From Didymella arachidicola (lineage: Eukaryota > Ascomycota > Dothideomycetes > Pleosporales > Didymellaceae): 64,000 nt of DNA. A program made the translations under genes and the position numbers. The stretch spans positions 186,001 through 250,000 of the forward strand of contig CM050001.1 in NCBI GenBank assembly GCA_016630955.3. Reading direction: 5' to 3'. The notes under the pieces are model-generated. The model was not told the origin of the DNA. It did not search any database and saw only the letters and a program-made list of their open reading frames with translations. Shown here in pieces: positions 10,971-19,602 of this stretch (positions are counted from its first letter, which is position 1; every line of letters begins with the position of its first letter).

Positions 10971-11410
10971 CCTATTAAGCTCCTTGCGCGTCGCGCAGGG
11001 GGCCTAGGCGGACGTTAGAGGTACTCCCAGAGTGGCCGCAGTGAGCCGGATCGTTTGCTGTGATTTTTGGGGCTTCTGTGAAGGAAACCCAGAAATCAAA
11101 AGATTGGTGTTCGGTGGGGGCTGAAGGGGTTGGTTGGTTGGTTGGTTGGTATTCATTTTACGTCTAGTTGATGAGGATTAAATCCATCATCTCGCCTCCC
11201 GAAGGGCATATACGACGTGCTAAGCTATGGAATTACTGTGCTAACACACTACCTTAGAAAGCATTTCTTGCCTACGCGGGTATTGCTACCATGTCAGAAC
11301 TACAGCTCCCCGTCCAGTTGGGGAGACTGAGCAGTTTGTGTACATTAGGGAGGATCCCTTGTGTATGTTCAAAGGCAGTGAAGTGCCGTAAGAGAGAGAA
11401 GGGAAGAGAG
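10971..11410 (-). other. 5' untranslated region of LINE copy 2
   Basis: Leader of about 440 bases matching 4,910-5,345 of copy 1, with the (GGTT)n run near 11,129-11,150. Such leaders in LINEs usually hold an internal promoter; none is provable here by motif. Confidence 0.7.
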
Positions 11411-11420
11411 GGTGGGTGTG

Positions 11421-11671
11421 GAGAGCCGGTGCTCTGTCGAATCAAGGCCGTGGCTCTGCGCGAGGAGAGCCTTTGTACTAGGCTTGGCCATGCCTGCGTC
11501 GAAGGAGATAGGTGTAGTAGGAAGGCAGAGCCAGGCCATCCTTCTTCTTTATCTCTTAGAAGTCGTGGAATGTAAGGCCATGCTGGCTGCCTTGTTTGCG
11601 TGTTGAGAGCCGGTGCTCTGTCGAATCGTGCCGTGGCTCTTCGCATGGAGAGCCTTTGTGTTTAGGCCTGG
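11421..11671. repeat. Direct repeat pair, about 67 bp each, 184 bp apart
   Basis: Two copies beginning GAGAGCCGGTGCTCTGTCGA, at 11,421 and 11,605, stay similar for about 67 bases with a few differences. They lie between the LINE leader and the truncated transposase. They could be tandem monomers of a LINE 5' region, or flank remnants of another element. No coding capacity was recognised in 11,411-11,712. Confidence 0.75.
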
Positions 11672-11712
11672 CAGGTGCCCATATCTTGTAAGAACAGGGG
11701 CTGAAGGGGTGA

Positions 11713-12920
11713 TATACCCGTTGCTTCAAAGGACCTGAGTATCAACTCCTGAGTAAACGTGCTCTCCCAGACCTTCCAGAACAGGGGGGAAGAAGTTGCT
11801 CTTCTTGATTACTGAGAGTCCTTGGCCGTTGTGAAGGTGTGTTGTGAGCTCCTTTGAGTACGCAGTTGATAGAGGCTTAAACATCACCACATCAAGCGGC
11901 TGAAGCGTGTGGGTTGAATGAGGAGGAGAGATAGCCAGGAGTATCTTGTTCTGATCACAGTAGTTGATAAAGTCCATCGTCACATGGGAGCCGTGGCCGT
12001 CAAGGATCAGGAGGCGCCACTTCCTCCGTGCCTTAGTCTTGGTGAAGCGATCAAACACCTGTTGAAGCCAGGCAAGGCCTATATCGTTGTTGGTCCAGCC
12101 AGAAGGTGAGGAAGAAACAAGTGCAGAGTGTTCCCCTGACTGTATTTCCTCTACCCAGCTTGATTGGATAGTGCTGTTGGCCGACTCGTAGATGAGGCCT
12201 GGCGGCAGAGCTGATCCATCACCACACACACACGCCAGCAACATAATCCAGGCGCGATTGCCATCTTGAAGTGATGCCTTGACCTCCCTCTTCTCCCACA
12301 TACGCCTACTGAACACGTGTTTTGCCCTAGTAGTGATGCCTATCATGAAGCCCTTCTCATCCATATTGTATGTGTGCTCGGCGTCAACCTTATACTCAGC
12401 GATCTTACGCTGTAGTAAGTTGAAGTAGAGCTCTTACTTTGCGTAGGAATCAGCGTTGTGGCGATTGGCGTCCATACCCGTTGAGTATTGAGAGATGAGA
12501 TGGATGTTGTACTTGTTGATGAAGCGCGTAACCCAGCTCTCGCTCACTGGCTCCCGGGCGACTGCTGACGCGAAATTGGCGATCATCTCTCTTGTAGGAG
12601 GTATATGACGAGCAGTAAGCTCTTCTATATACGTTACAAGCTCCTCCTCTTGTTGTGGAGTGAGCTTCTGTTGCTGGGAGTACTTGGTTTCTTGGGCTGC
12701 CTGAACACCCCTGTGCCTTCGCGCTAATGTTGAGCGATCAACACCATATTGATCAGCAATTTTTTGATACACAAGTTTCTCTCCTGATTTCAGCGATTTG
12801 ATTGCTGCTAGCGCATTGTCAATAGGTGCCATGGTTGTTGAGTTATCACGCGTTGAAGTGTGGGTGCTGTTTGGGTTATCGGGCGTTACGCGACTCCGGG
12901 CGTCACGCGCACGGACACGG
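11713..12920 (-). mobile_element. Pogo/Fot1-type DNA transposon copy A, 3' truncated
   Basis: A minus-strand transposon remnant. The transposase starts at 12,832, and similarity to copy B stops near 11,713, right after the GISPL stretch, where the sequence switches to a CTGAAGGGG motif also found in the LINE leaders. The C-terminal coiled region and the 3' inverted repeat are missing. The GC-rich sequence upstream of the ATG (12,833-12,920) may be its 5' terminal region, which the insertion of copy B now interrupts. Confidence 0.75.
11726..12832 (-). pseudogene. Pogo/Fot1-type transposase A (one stop, one frameshift, truncated)
   Basis: From ATG 12,832 an HTH/psq and CENP-B-like DNA-binding region (KIADQYGVDRSTLARRH) reads for 132 codons to a TAA at 12,434-12,436. 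The same frame then continues directly into the DDE_1 catalytic domain: YNMDEKGF (first Asp), LILDGHGSH (second Asp), QPLDVVMFKPL (third Asp). Near 11,785-11,791 an extra C in a C-run shifts the frame, and the expected FFPLFWKVWES sequence resumes in the next frame. The damage is only a stop, an indel and the 3' truncation, much lighter than in copy B. Confidence 0.88.
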
Positions 12921-12922
12921 TA

Positions 12923-12976
12923 CCGTGCCGGACGGCGAAGCGATCAGGACGGCGAAACGATCGCCCCGCCCCACCA
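12923..12976 (+). repeat. Left terminal inverted repeat of pogo-type copy B
   Basis: 54 bases starting CCGTGCCGGACGG, preceded by TA; reverse complement of 14,995-15,048 with one mismatch. Confidence 0.93.
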
Positions 12977-13021
12977 ACCACCACCACCGCCACTAACTTT
13001 ACCACGTCGCGATCACCCTAA

Positions 13022-14896
13022 ATAGAGCCTATCGATGCTGCGCTTGCAGCTATAGAAGCTTTAGAGCCTGGAGAAAAACTTATATACACGCAGATCGCTA
13101 AAAGGTTTGGTGTTAACCGCATAACGCTCGCGCGGCGGCATTAAGGTCTTACCACCTCGCGCGCTATCCGCTATCAGAACCAGCAAGCTCTCCACCCACA
13201 ACAGGAAAAAGAGCTTATAGAGTATATCGATCGCATTAGCAAGCAAGGGCTACTACCAAGTAGAGATATGGTACGAAGGCTTGCTTCACAGCTTGCCTAG
13301 AAAGAGCTTAGTTACTACTGGGTTGATCGCTTTGTTCAGCGCTATCCAGACCTTCTTAAACCAAAACTAGTTACCACGATGGATCGCAATTGCCACAGAG
13401 CTAATTCAGAACTCAAGTACAAGCTCTACTTTAAGCTTTTGCGCGATAAACTTGACTAATACAAAGTCAAGCTGCGCCATACCTACAATATAGATAAGAA
13501 GGGCTTTATAATCGGAGTCTAATCGCGATTAAAGCAGATCTTCTCTAGAGCCTCTCTAGAATCCGGAATCAGAAGATCTTTAATCTAAGACGGCAACTAA
13601 GACTAGATTACTCTAATTGCTTGTATTTGCGCCGATAGATCTCATCTTGATCCAAGCCTGATCTACCAAGGTCAATTAGGATCCATCCAGAACTCGTGGT
13701 TGCAAGGCTTCGATCCAAACATCTATCGCACCCGGATAATCTCATCTCCCTCTGGCTGGTTAAACAACGATATCGGGCTTTAGTGGCTTAAACAGGTATT
13801 TAATCCTGCCACCAAAGCAAAAGCTCGATTGTCTTACCGATTACTGTTCACAGATAGCCATCAATCTCACCTCACGATAGACTTTATCAACTACTGCGAT
13901 CGGAATAAGATCCTGCTAGCAATATTTCCGCCTCACGCGACCCATACGCTGCAACCTCTTGACGTTGTCCTGTTCAAGCCTCTATCGACTGCGTACTCCA
14001 ATGAGCTATCGAGCTTCATAGATCAGTGCCAAGGGCTGCTACCTATCACCAAAAGCCACTTCTTCCCGCTGTTCTGGAGAGCGTGGGAGGCCTCTTTCAG
14101 GGAATCTACTGTCCTCCGGGCCTTTGAAGTCACAGGCATATCGCCATTTAATCCAGAAGTAATACTCCAAAAGTTCAGAACTGCTGCTACTAAGAGCGAT
14201 AGCGAGTCGTCTAACCTCAGCGCATCTAATTAGAGAAAGATCAGGCGGCTGATTGATTGCGCTGTCAACCACAAAGAGAGCAGGAAGATCTCGCAGCTTA
14301 ATCGAAGTATCATGAAGCTATCTACCCGATCTAAGCTGGTTGAGCGAGAGAATGAGAAGCTACGAAAAGCTCTGATTAATGAGCGACAGCGTAAGCAGCG
14401 ATCGCAGCCTGGAGTACTTGAGCAATCCGAAGATTATCATGGTGGAGCTGATTTTTGGTCGCCGCGGAAGGTGCGAGAAGCTCGCAGCCTCCAAGAGCAG
14501 AAGAAGCGCGATCAAGAGCTATTACAACAACAAAAAGCTATGGCGATCCAACCTCGAGAAGAGTCAAAGCTGATCAAAGCGCGGGAGATTGATGCGAGGC
14601 GTCGCGCGCGAGCAGAGGCGAAGCTGCTAAGGGAGAAGCAGAGGGCTATCGAAGCCGCTGAGCGAGCTGCTCGCCAAGCAGCCCGCAAAGCAGCAAAACG
14701 ACTTCAACAAGTTTCCAAAAATTTCAAAAAGAGTAAGAAGAAGAAGGACTTCAAAACCTGTACAAGGCCTACACACAAAAAAACAATTGTTAGTAGTGAT
14801 AGTTATGGTAATCAGTCATTTAGTTGCGTTACAGGCCCACCACCTATTCAATCGCGACGCGGCCGCAACATTAAACTGCTATTAAAATATAAGTAG
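13022..14896 (+). pseudogene. Pogo/Fot1-type transposase B, RIP-wrecked
   Basis: One frame read through about nine in-frame stops recovers the whole transposase: the start codon equivalent is ATA at 13,022, then PIDAALAAI, the HTH (KRFGVNRITLARRH), the catalytic region (TYNIDKKGF, FTDSHQSHL, QPLDVVLFKPL), the GISPFNPEVI block, and a long basic, Lys/Arg/Glu-rich coiled C-terminal tail ending at 14,896. Where copy A has a sense codon, stops are TAA or TAG, consistent with CAA/CAG/TGG changes caused by C-to-T and G-to-A on either strand. No frameshift is needed, so damage is by point mutation, as RIP does. Confidence 0.9.
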
Positions 14897-14994
14897 TTAT
14901 TAATATATTATATAACGTCTAGAATACTCTACTAAAAGATCTCGCTATAATAGCCATTTGGTGCGGCTCTACAGCCTTATCTTTGTGGTGGTTT

Positions 14995-15048
14995 TGGTGG
15001 GGCGGAGCGATCGTTTCGCCGTCCTGATCGCTTCGCCGTCCGGCACGG
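14995..15048 (-). repeat. Right terminal inverted repeat of pogo-type copy B
   Basis: 54 bases ending CGTCCGGCACGG, followed by TA; inverted match to 12,923-12,976. Confidence 0.93.
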
Positions 15049-15050
15049 TA

Positions 15051-15615
15051 CGGGTAACGTCCGCACCGCGTCCGCTGTCTGCCACAGCCTGTCACTCCGG
15101 GCATAGCTGCGCAGTACGCGGCTGAAACCGAGTAGGACAACTAAACGAAACTAAACTAAACATGATCACAGAGCTTTTCCGCGATGTCTTATCACTGTCC
15201 GTCAAGCATATATATTCAATGAAATAATCGTACCGTACCCATCTACCCAGTTGTTCATGAGCTATGTTATCAACCGAAGGCCTCCGCTCTTCCGAATCCT
15301 TCTCCCGAACCGTAACGATGAACAATTTCGGCACTGGATTGCGTTCCTTATTCGCCCCGACAAAGTACTGAGCGAGGTGACGAACGCGCCTACGACTAGT
15401 CTATGTTTCCGTATCAAGTCCACTCTCCCTCTCTACAGAATCCGTACAGGCGCTCCAGGTCGAGGTTCCATTTGAAGTGTAGACCACTACGTGACTGCAT
15501 GTCTCTCGTACGTAGGGCGTCGAATTTTTCGTGTCTGGGTCCCCATAACATGATTTCAACCCTCCATGCCGGTAGCTTTTGAAGGCCAGCTACTTCGGAA
15601 AACGCCGTTCAGCAG
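15051..15615. other. Intergenic, no gene seen
   Basis: The first 80 bases are GC-rich and may belong to the terminal region of the element that received copy B. The rest shows only short, unconvincing reading frames. Confidence 0.6.
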
Positions 15616-16928
15616 CTACAAATGCGTGCATCTATCATTTTTCTGTGCGTCGAAAACTGTTGCATCTGCGCCCATCCCAAAGGCTAGGCCTGAGTTCCCA
15701 TGGAAGAAGACTGTATCTGTCCAGAATTTGAAGTCAAAGGTAGACCTACAGAGCAACTGCCGGTATTTTACACCGTGGAGCAGAAAGAGTTTACGTTCTG
15801 CAGGCGATCGTGCTCTGAACCGCCCATCTTGGCTGCGAGCTACACACTCGGAGAACTGTAGGCCTTCTCCAGCTGCAATAGCGATCTCGTCATTTGTAAG
15901 GTGTGTGACTGCTTCTAGTTCAGTAATGAAGGATGAGGGAGAGCTTTTTGTGAAGAACTCCACGCGGTGGCGCTGTTGCGCAAGGCTCATCAGTCGTCGA
16001 AGCCAGCTCTGTACCTTCTTAGACAGTGGCTCAAACTTCTTGTGACTCGATCCACACAGAACGATCGTTGATGTCGTAGACATCTCAAACGCCAAAGTGG
16101 TGTGTATCAAAGACGACTCTCCAGGAGGAAAGCTGTCGAGCACTCCGATTAGCGAGAAAGCTGATCGGTTGCATGATGTCAGATGCAGATTTTGGAGCGT
16201 TAATGGTAGGCATGTCGTACTTGTATTTTCCGGTTTGCCTTTGGCCAGGCTGCCGTCTGACCGATAGAACCTGATACTGCGCGTTGCACCGAGATGCTCC
16301 ATGGCTACAGTGAGGCTTCGCAGCTGGCGAAAACCAGGCAGCTTGATCGTACGTGCCATGCCGTTGCCGCTGAACCTAGGATCTGACTGGATATTCAAAA
16401 TCCGTAAGCGGCTCTGCAGGGTCTTGAGCGCCGGGCCCACGATGAGCAGATAGGACGCGCGCTGGTGTTGTAGAAGAGGCCAGATGAACATGTTGGTCTG
16501 CCAAATATTAGTGTGCGGGTTCAGCCAGACGGTGAGCTCTGTCAGCGACGGCAGCAGCTCGAATAGGCGTGCTTGATCGTGGAAGCCCATCCTCTCCATC
16601 CTGCTCGATTAGTTAATGATATACATTTTGAGATAAGGAAAGATACATACTTGATCAAGTCAAGGTGAGTGACACTTGAAATGGCTTCAGTGTTGGAGGA
16701 ACTCAGCATCTCTAGTACCCGTTGAACGCCGTTGCCCTTCGGTATACAGAGCCTGCGCATCATGGCTTCTTGCGCAACGCGACAAAGTCGTTTGTTGACA
16801 CATGCGAGATCGAGAATATCTCTGCTGCCGCAGAGACCCAGCGCTATAGCGTCCAGTAGCTCATTTGGGAGTCTTGAAAGGCGGTCAGTGGCTTCAAGAG
16901 CAATAGTACGCTGACTGTCCGCTGCCAT
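15616..16928 (-). CDS. F-box domain protein
   Basis: Exons 16,928-16,651 and 16,600-15,616 on the minus strand, with a 50-base intron (GTATGT...CAG) and the split codon AA|G, giving about 420 residues. The N-terminal F-box (RLSRLPNELLDAIALGLCG, then DLACVNKRLCRVAQEAM) is the Skp1-binding adaptor of SCF ubiquitin ligases. The rest holds Leu-rich segments (PSLTELTVWLN, RQLRSLTVAM, LPLTLQNLHLTSC) that may form a degenerate leucine-rich substrate-binding surface. The substrate is unknown. Such genes are numerous and fast-evolving in Dothideomycetes, which fits the position next to transposons. Confidence 0.82.
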
Positions 16929-18075
16929 TGTGCGATGAGTTGTGCGATTGTGAGGTGATGGCTACGCTGAAGGTGACCTGCGAATAATGCGCAAACCGCC
17001 TCGGCGGCCGTTTGCTGTTTCCCAATCTGCCAATCTCCAGGGTCCGATGTGCCTACCCTTTCACCTTACTTCACTCCTAACGATGAACCACTCTCTTAGG
17101 ATCGCACTGCCGACAGAGGGCTACTACCTTTATGTCAGCTTGTCTTGCTAATTCTGCTTCGCAGATCCATGGTACTTTGCTGCTTGACATGCTGTTGCTC
17201 CACTCTTGCCATCTGCACACAGTCACGCCATCTCGTAGCGAGTCGTGGGTGTGTAGGGTGCCATCGTTGGGCTCGTTTCCCAGCCTCCCGTCCCACTCAG
17301 CTTTTAGAGCCTCTGCAAACCTTCGGAGGACAGCCACAACACCAACGCGAGCAACCACGATGACGCATCCGTCATGCATTTCGGAGTGCTTCTTCCTAGG
17401 CGCATCGCCTACTTTGGTGAGGCCTGCATAATTAGGGGATACAACTGGCTACGATGCCGAGACAAGCAAATGTACACGTTACACCTCACCAACCGCGCGA
17501 CAGGAGTGCAGCGCCGATATGAGTAGGTTTGTACCGGAGAGGAGGCATGCCGAGCGATCATCTACAACTTTAAGCGATGTTGATCATCGAGTCCAGGTGA
17601 CCCAAGGAACCAGCCGTCGGGGGACCAGGCAAGTCTTCGCGATACGATGCAACACCGATCTCAAGCGAGCCTGCAGGGGTGCAAATGGCCCGTCATCTAT
17701 TGAGGCTACTCAAGCGACCTGTCGGTGGCTTGTCGCGTGAAGTGGAAGAAACGACAGGGTAAGACTTGTGGTGGGCTATTTCGGCGAAACAGCACCCGGA
17801 TCTAAAACTTCGACGGCGTGTCACACACGGAACGCCTCCTCTCCGCCGCTACAAGTACTGTAGCGACGGCAGCAGACCCGGGGCCAATTGCAGACGTGCA
17901 ACGCAGCCGCACAGACTGATACATGGCTGTAGACTGGCGGGACGTCATGTTTCCGCTGAAGCGTCCGCTGTGGCTGCCCGCGCCTATATGGTATCACCAT
18001 GACCGTCGTGCTATTTCTGATCTAAACTGCTCTTACTGTCACTGACTTCGTTTGCGTAGCGACAGTGTTCAGAAA
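16929..18075. other. Intergenic region, divergent promoters of F-box and P450 genes
   Basis: Several short overlapping frames exist on both strands, but none shows a recognisable domain or consistent splice structure. The interval must hold promoters for the F-box gene (minus) and the P450 gene (plus). No specific motif is claimed. Confidence 0.6.
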
Positions 18076-19602
18076 ATGGCGCTCCTCGACATCACCAATC
18101 CTGTGGTCAGGTCGCCTACATTGACTTTACTCTTTTTGGCTACGTCGTTGTTAGTCTTCGTCGTTATACATACACTTTACATCCGCAGATTGCCAGCCAA
18201 CGCACCACTTGCCGCTCGCGACAACTACCCGATCACAGGACCTTGGGGTTTCTGGACAAGACGCTGGGATTGGTACCGCCATCGACGCGACCAGTCGAAG
18301 ACGGGCAACTTCTCCTTCCATGTGGGCCAGAACACGATCGTAGCATTGACTGGAGAGGAGGGCCGAAAACTGTTCTTCGAGTCACGCGAATTGGGATTTG
18401 CAGAAGGTTACGCTGTCTTGTTCGGTGTAGCGCCGCCGACCGAAAAGTACGACGACGGAAAAGGCGCAGACGAGGACGTCTCCAACCATTTCAGCCGGCG
18501 TCTGGCATACTTGCTGAAGAACGAACAATTTCGTCGAAAGCTCACGACTCTCAAGAGCGACGTGCAGGAAGCCATCGAAGCCATTAAGCAGGATCCCAGC
18601 GGCCGTACAAATCCCTTCGAATCAATATACCGCGTCGTTTTCAGACTCACCATCCGTATGGTTGGTGCCGATGAAATTGCCGATAACCCTGAGGTGCTGG
18701 AAGAGGCCCTGAATTTGTTCGAATACATCGAAGCTAGTGCAACGGCAACGTCGATTGTCTTCCCCAGGTTTCCATCACCCGCGGTCCTGAAGCGCACGTA
18801 CGCAGGAGCTCGTCTTTATATGATGATCGAAAATATTGTCAAGAAGCGCGCCTCGAGCGACGAGAAGCATGATGATGCACTTCAATATATGCTGGATCAG
18901 GGCGATAGGACACATAAGATCATTGAATTCATCGTCGGTGCCTTGTTCGCTGGTCTACTGAACAGTGGCATCAATGCGGCATGGGTTCTCTGCTATCTCG
19001 CTACTTCACCCAAGTGGCTGACAAAAGCCCGTGAAGAAGTACGCTCTACGGCAGCTAAGCATGCCAGAGATCCCACTGCGCCACTACGTTACCAGCTCGA
19101 CGACGTTCCCCTTGAGGCCTGGGAGCAAGACTTCCCCATCACCGACCTGTGCCTGAAGGACTCCATTCGCCTCAATCTTCTTGGCACGGCTTTCCGAAGG
19201 AATATCAGCGGTCGTGACCTCCCCACAGGTAACGGCATGGAGGTCATCCCTGCTGACGCATTCGTCACATACGCTACCGCCGATGTCCACCAGGATCCGT
19301 CCATCTACCCAAACCCTTCTGTCTGGGATCCAGCGCGCTACCTGCCTGGACGCGAAGAAGACAAGCAGGGACCTCATGTGTGGCTTGGCTGGGGTGTCGC
19401 GAGACATCCTTGCCTCGGGATGCGCTTTGCTAAGCTTGAGCAGAATATCATCACAGCTTACTTCCTGGCGAGCTTCGACTTCGACCTTGAGAACGAGATG
19501 GGACACAAGCTGAGTACACCAGCGACTATTGATCAGAACGGGCATTCGGCGTGTAAGCCTAAGGATCCTCCGTACCTGAAGGTCAGCGTCAGGGAGAAGT
19601 AG
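18076..19602 (+). CDS. Cytochrome P450 with non-canonical core motifs
   Basis: An intron-less 508-residue protein. The first ATG in frame is at 18,076, preceded by AAA. An N-terminal membrane anchor spans about residues 10-33 (LTLLFLATSLLVFVVIHTL). The haem loop near the C-terminus reads WLGWGVARHPCLGMRFAK with the cysteine ligand, but Ala replaces the usual Gly four residues before Cys. The I-helix reads FAGLLNSGINA, lacking the acidic-Thr pair that activates oxygen in most P450s, and the K-helix ExxR is DSIRL (DxxR). It is a microsomal haem-thiolate enzyme of unknown substrate; the motif set hints at isomerase or peroxide-type chemistry rather than a standard monooxygenase. No biosynthetic cluster partner is visible nearby. 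Confidence 0.88.
   Translation: MALLDITNPVVRSPTLTLLFLATSLLVFVVIHTLYIRRLPANAPLAARDNYPITGPWGFWTRRWDWYRHRRDQSKTGNFSFHVGQNTIVALTGEEGRKLFFESRELGFAEGYAVLFGVAPPTEKYDDGKGADEDVSNHFSRRLAYLLKNEQFRRKLTTLKSDVQEAIEAIKQDPSGRTNPFESIYRVVFRLTIRMVGADEIADNPEVLEEALNLFEYIEASATATSIVFPRFPSPAVLKRTYAGARLYMMIENIVKKRASSDEKHDDALQYMLDQGDRTHKIIEFIVGALFAGLLNSGINAAWVLCYLATSPKWLTKAREEVRSTAAKHARDPTAPLRYQLDDVPLEAWEQDFPITDLCLKDSIRLNLLGTAFRRNISGRDLPTGNGMEVIPADAFVTYATADVHQDPSIYPNPSVWDPARYLPGREEDKQGPHVWLGWGVARHPCLGMRFAKLEQNIITAYFLASFDFDLENEMGHKLSTPATIDQNGHSACKPKDPPYLKVSVREK

Larger units (their letters stand above)
5411..11410 (-). mobile_element. Non-LTR retrotransposon copy 2, both ORFs intact
   Basis: A minus-strand element of about 6 kb: 5' leader (10,971-11,410), ORF1 (9,309-10,970), ORF2 (5,482-9,315) and a short 3' region ending in the microsatellite at 5,361-5,410. 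Both ORFs are open end to end and keep catalytic motifs, so it could be autonomous. It lies head to tail with copy 1. The 5' boundary is uncertain: homology with copy 1 fades near 11,410, and the leader could extend into the direct repeats at 11,421-11,671. The RNase H domain and gag-like zinc knuckles place it among Tad1/I-like elements; the exact family was not identified. Confidence 0.88.
12923..15048 (+). mobile_element. Pogo/Fot1-type DNA transposon copy B with TIRs and TA duplication
   Basis: Terminal inverted repeats of 54 bases (12,923-12,976 and 14,995-15,048) differ at one position and are flanked by TA dinucleotides (12,921-12,922 and 15,049-15,050), the target duplication typical of Tc1/mariner/pogo elements. 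The 2,126-base element encloses a plus-strand transposase ruined by stops. It sits in or beside the 5' terminal region of copy A; removing it with one TA rejoins the GC-rich flanks. Both the inverted repeats and the TA duplication were read directly from the sequence. Confidence 0.92.

Noticed and set aside
16985..17010. CCGCCTCGGCGG near-palindrome as a zinc-cluster factor binding site
   Set aside because: It is imperfect and single, and CGG-type motifs of this size occur often by chance in GC-rich DNA.
17077..18002. Several 60-100 codon frames between the F-box and P450 genes
   Set aside because: They overlap on both strands, lack domains and do not join through good splice sites.
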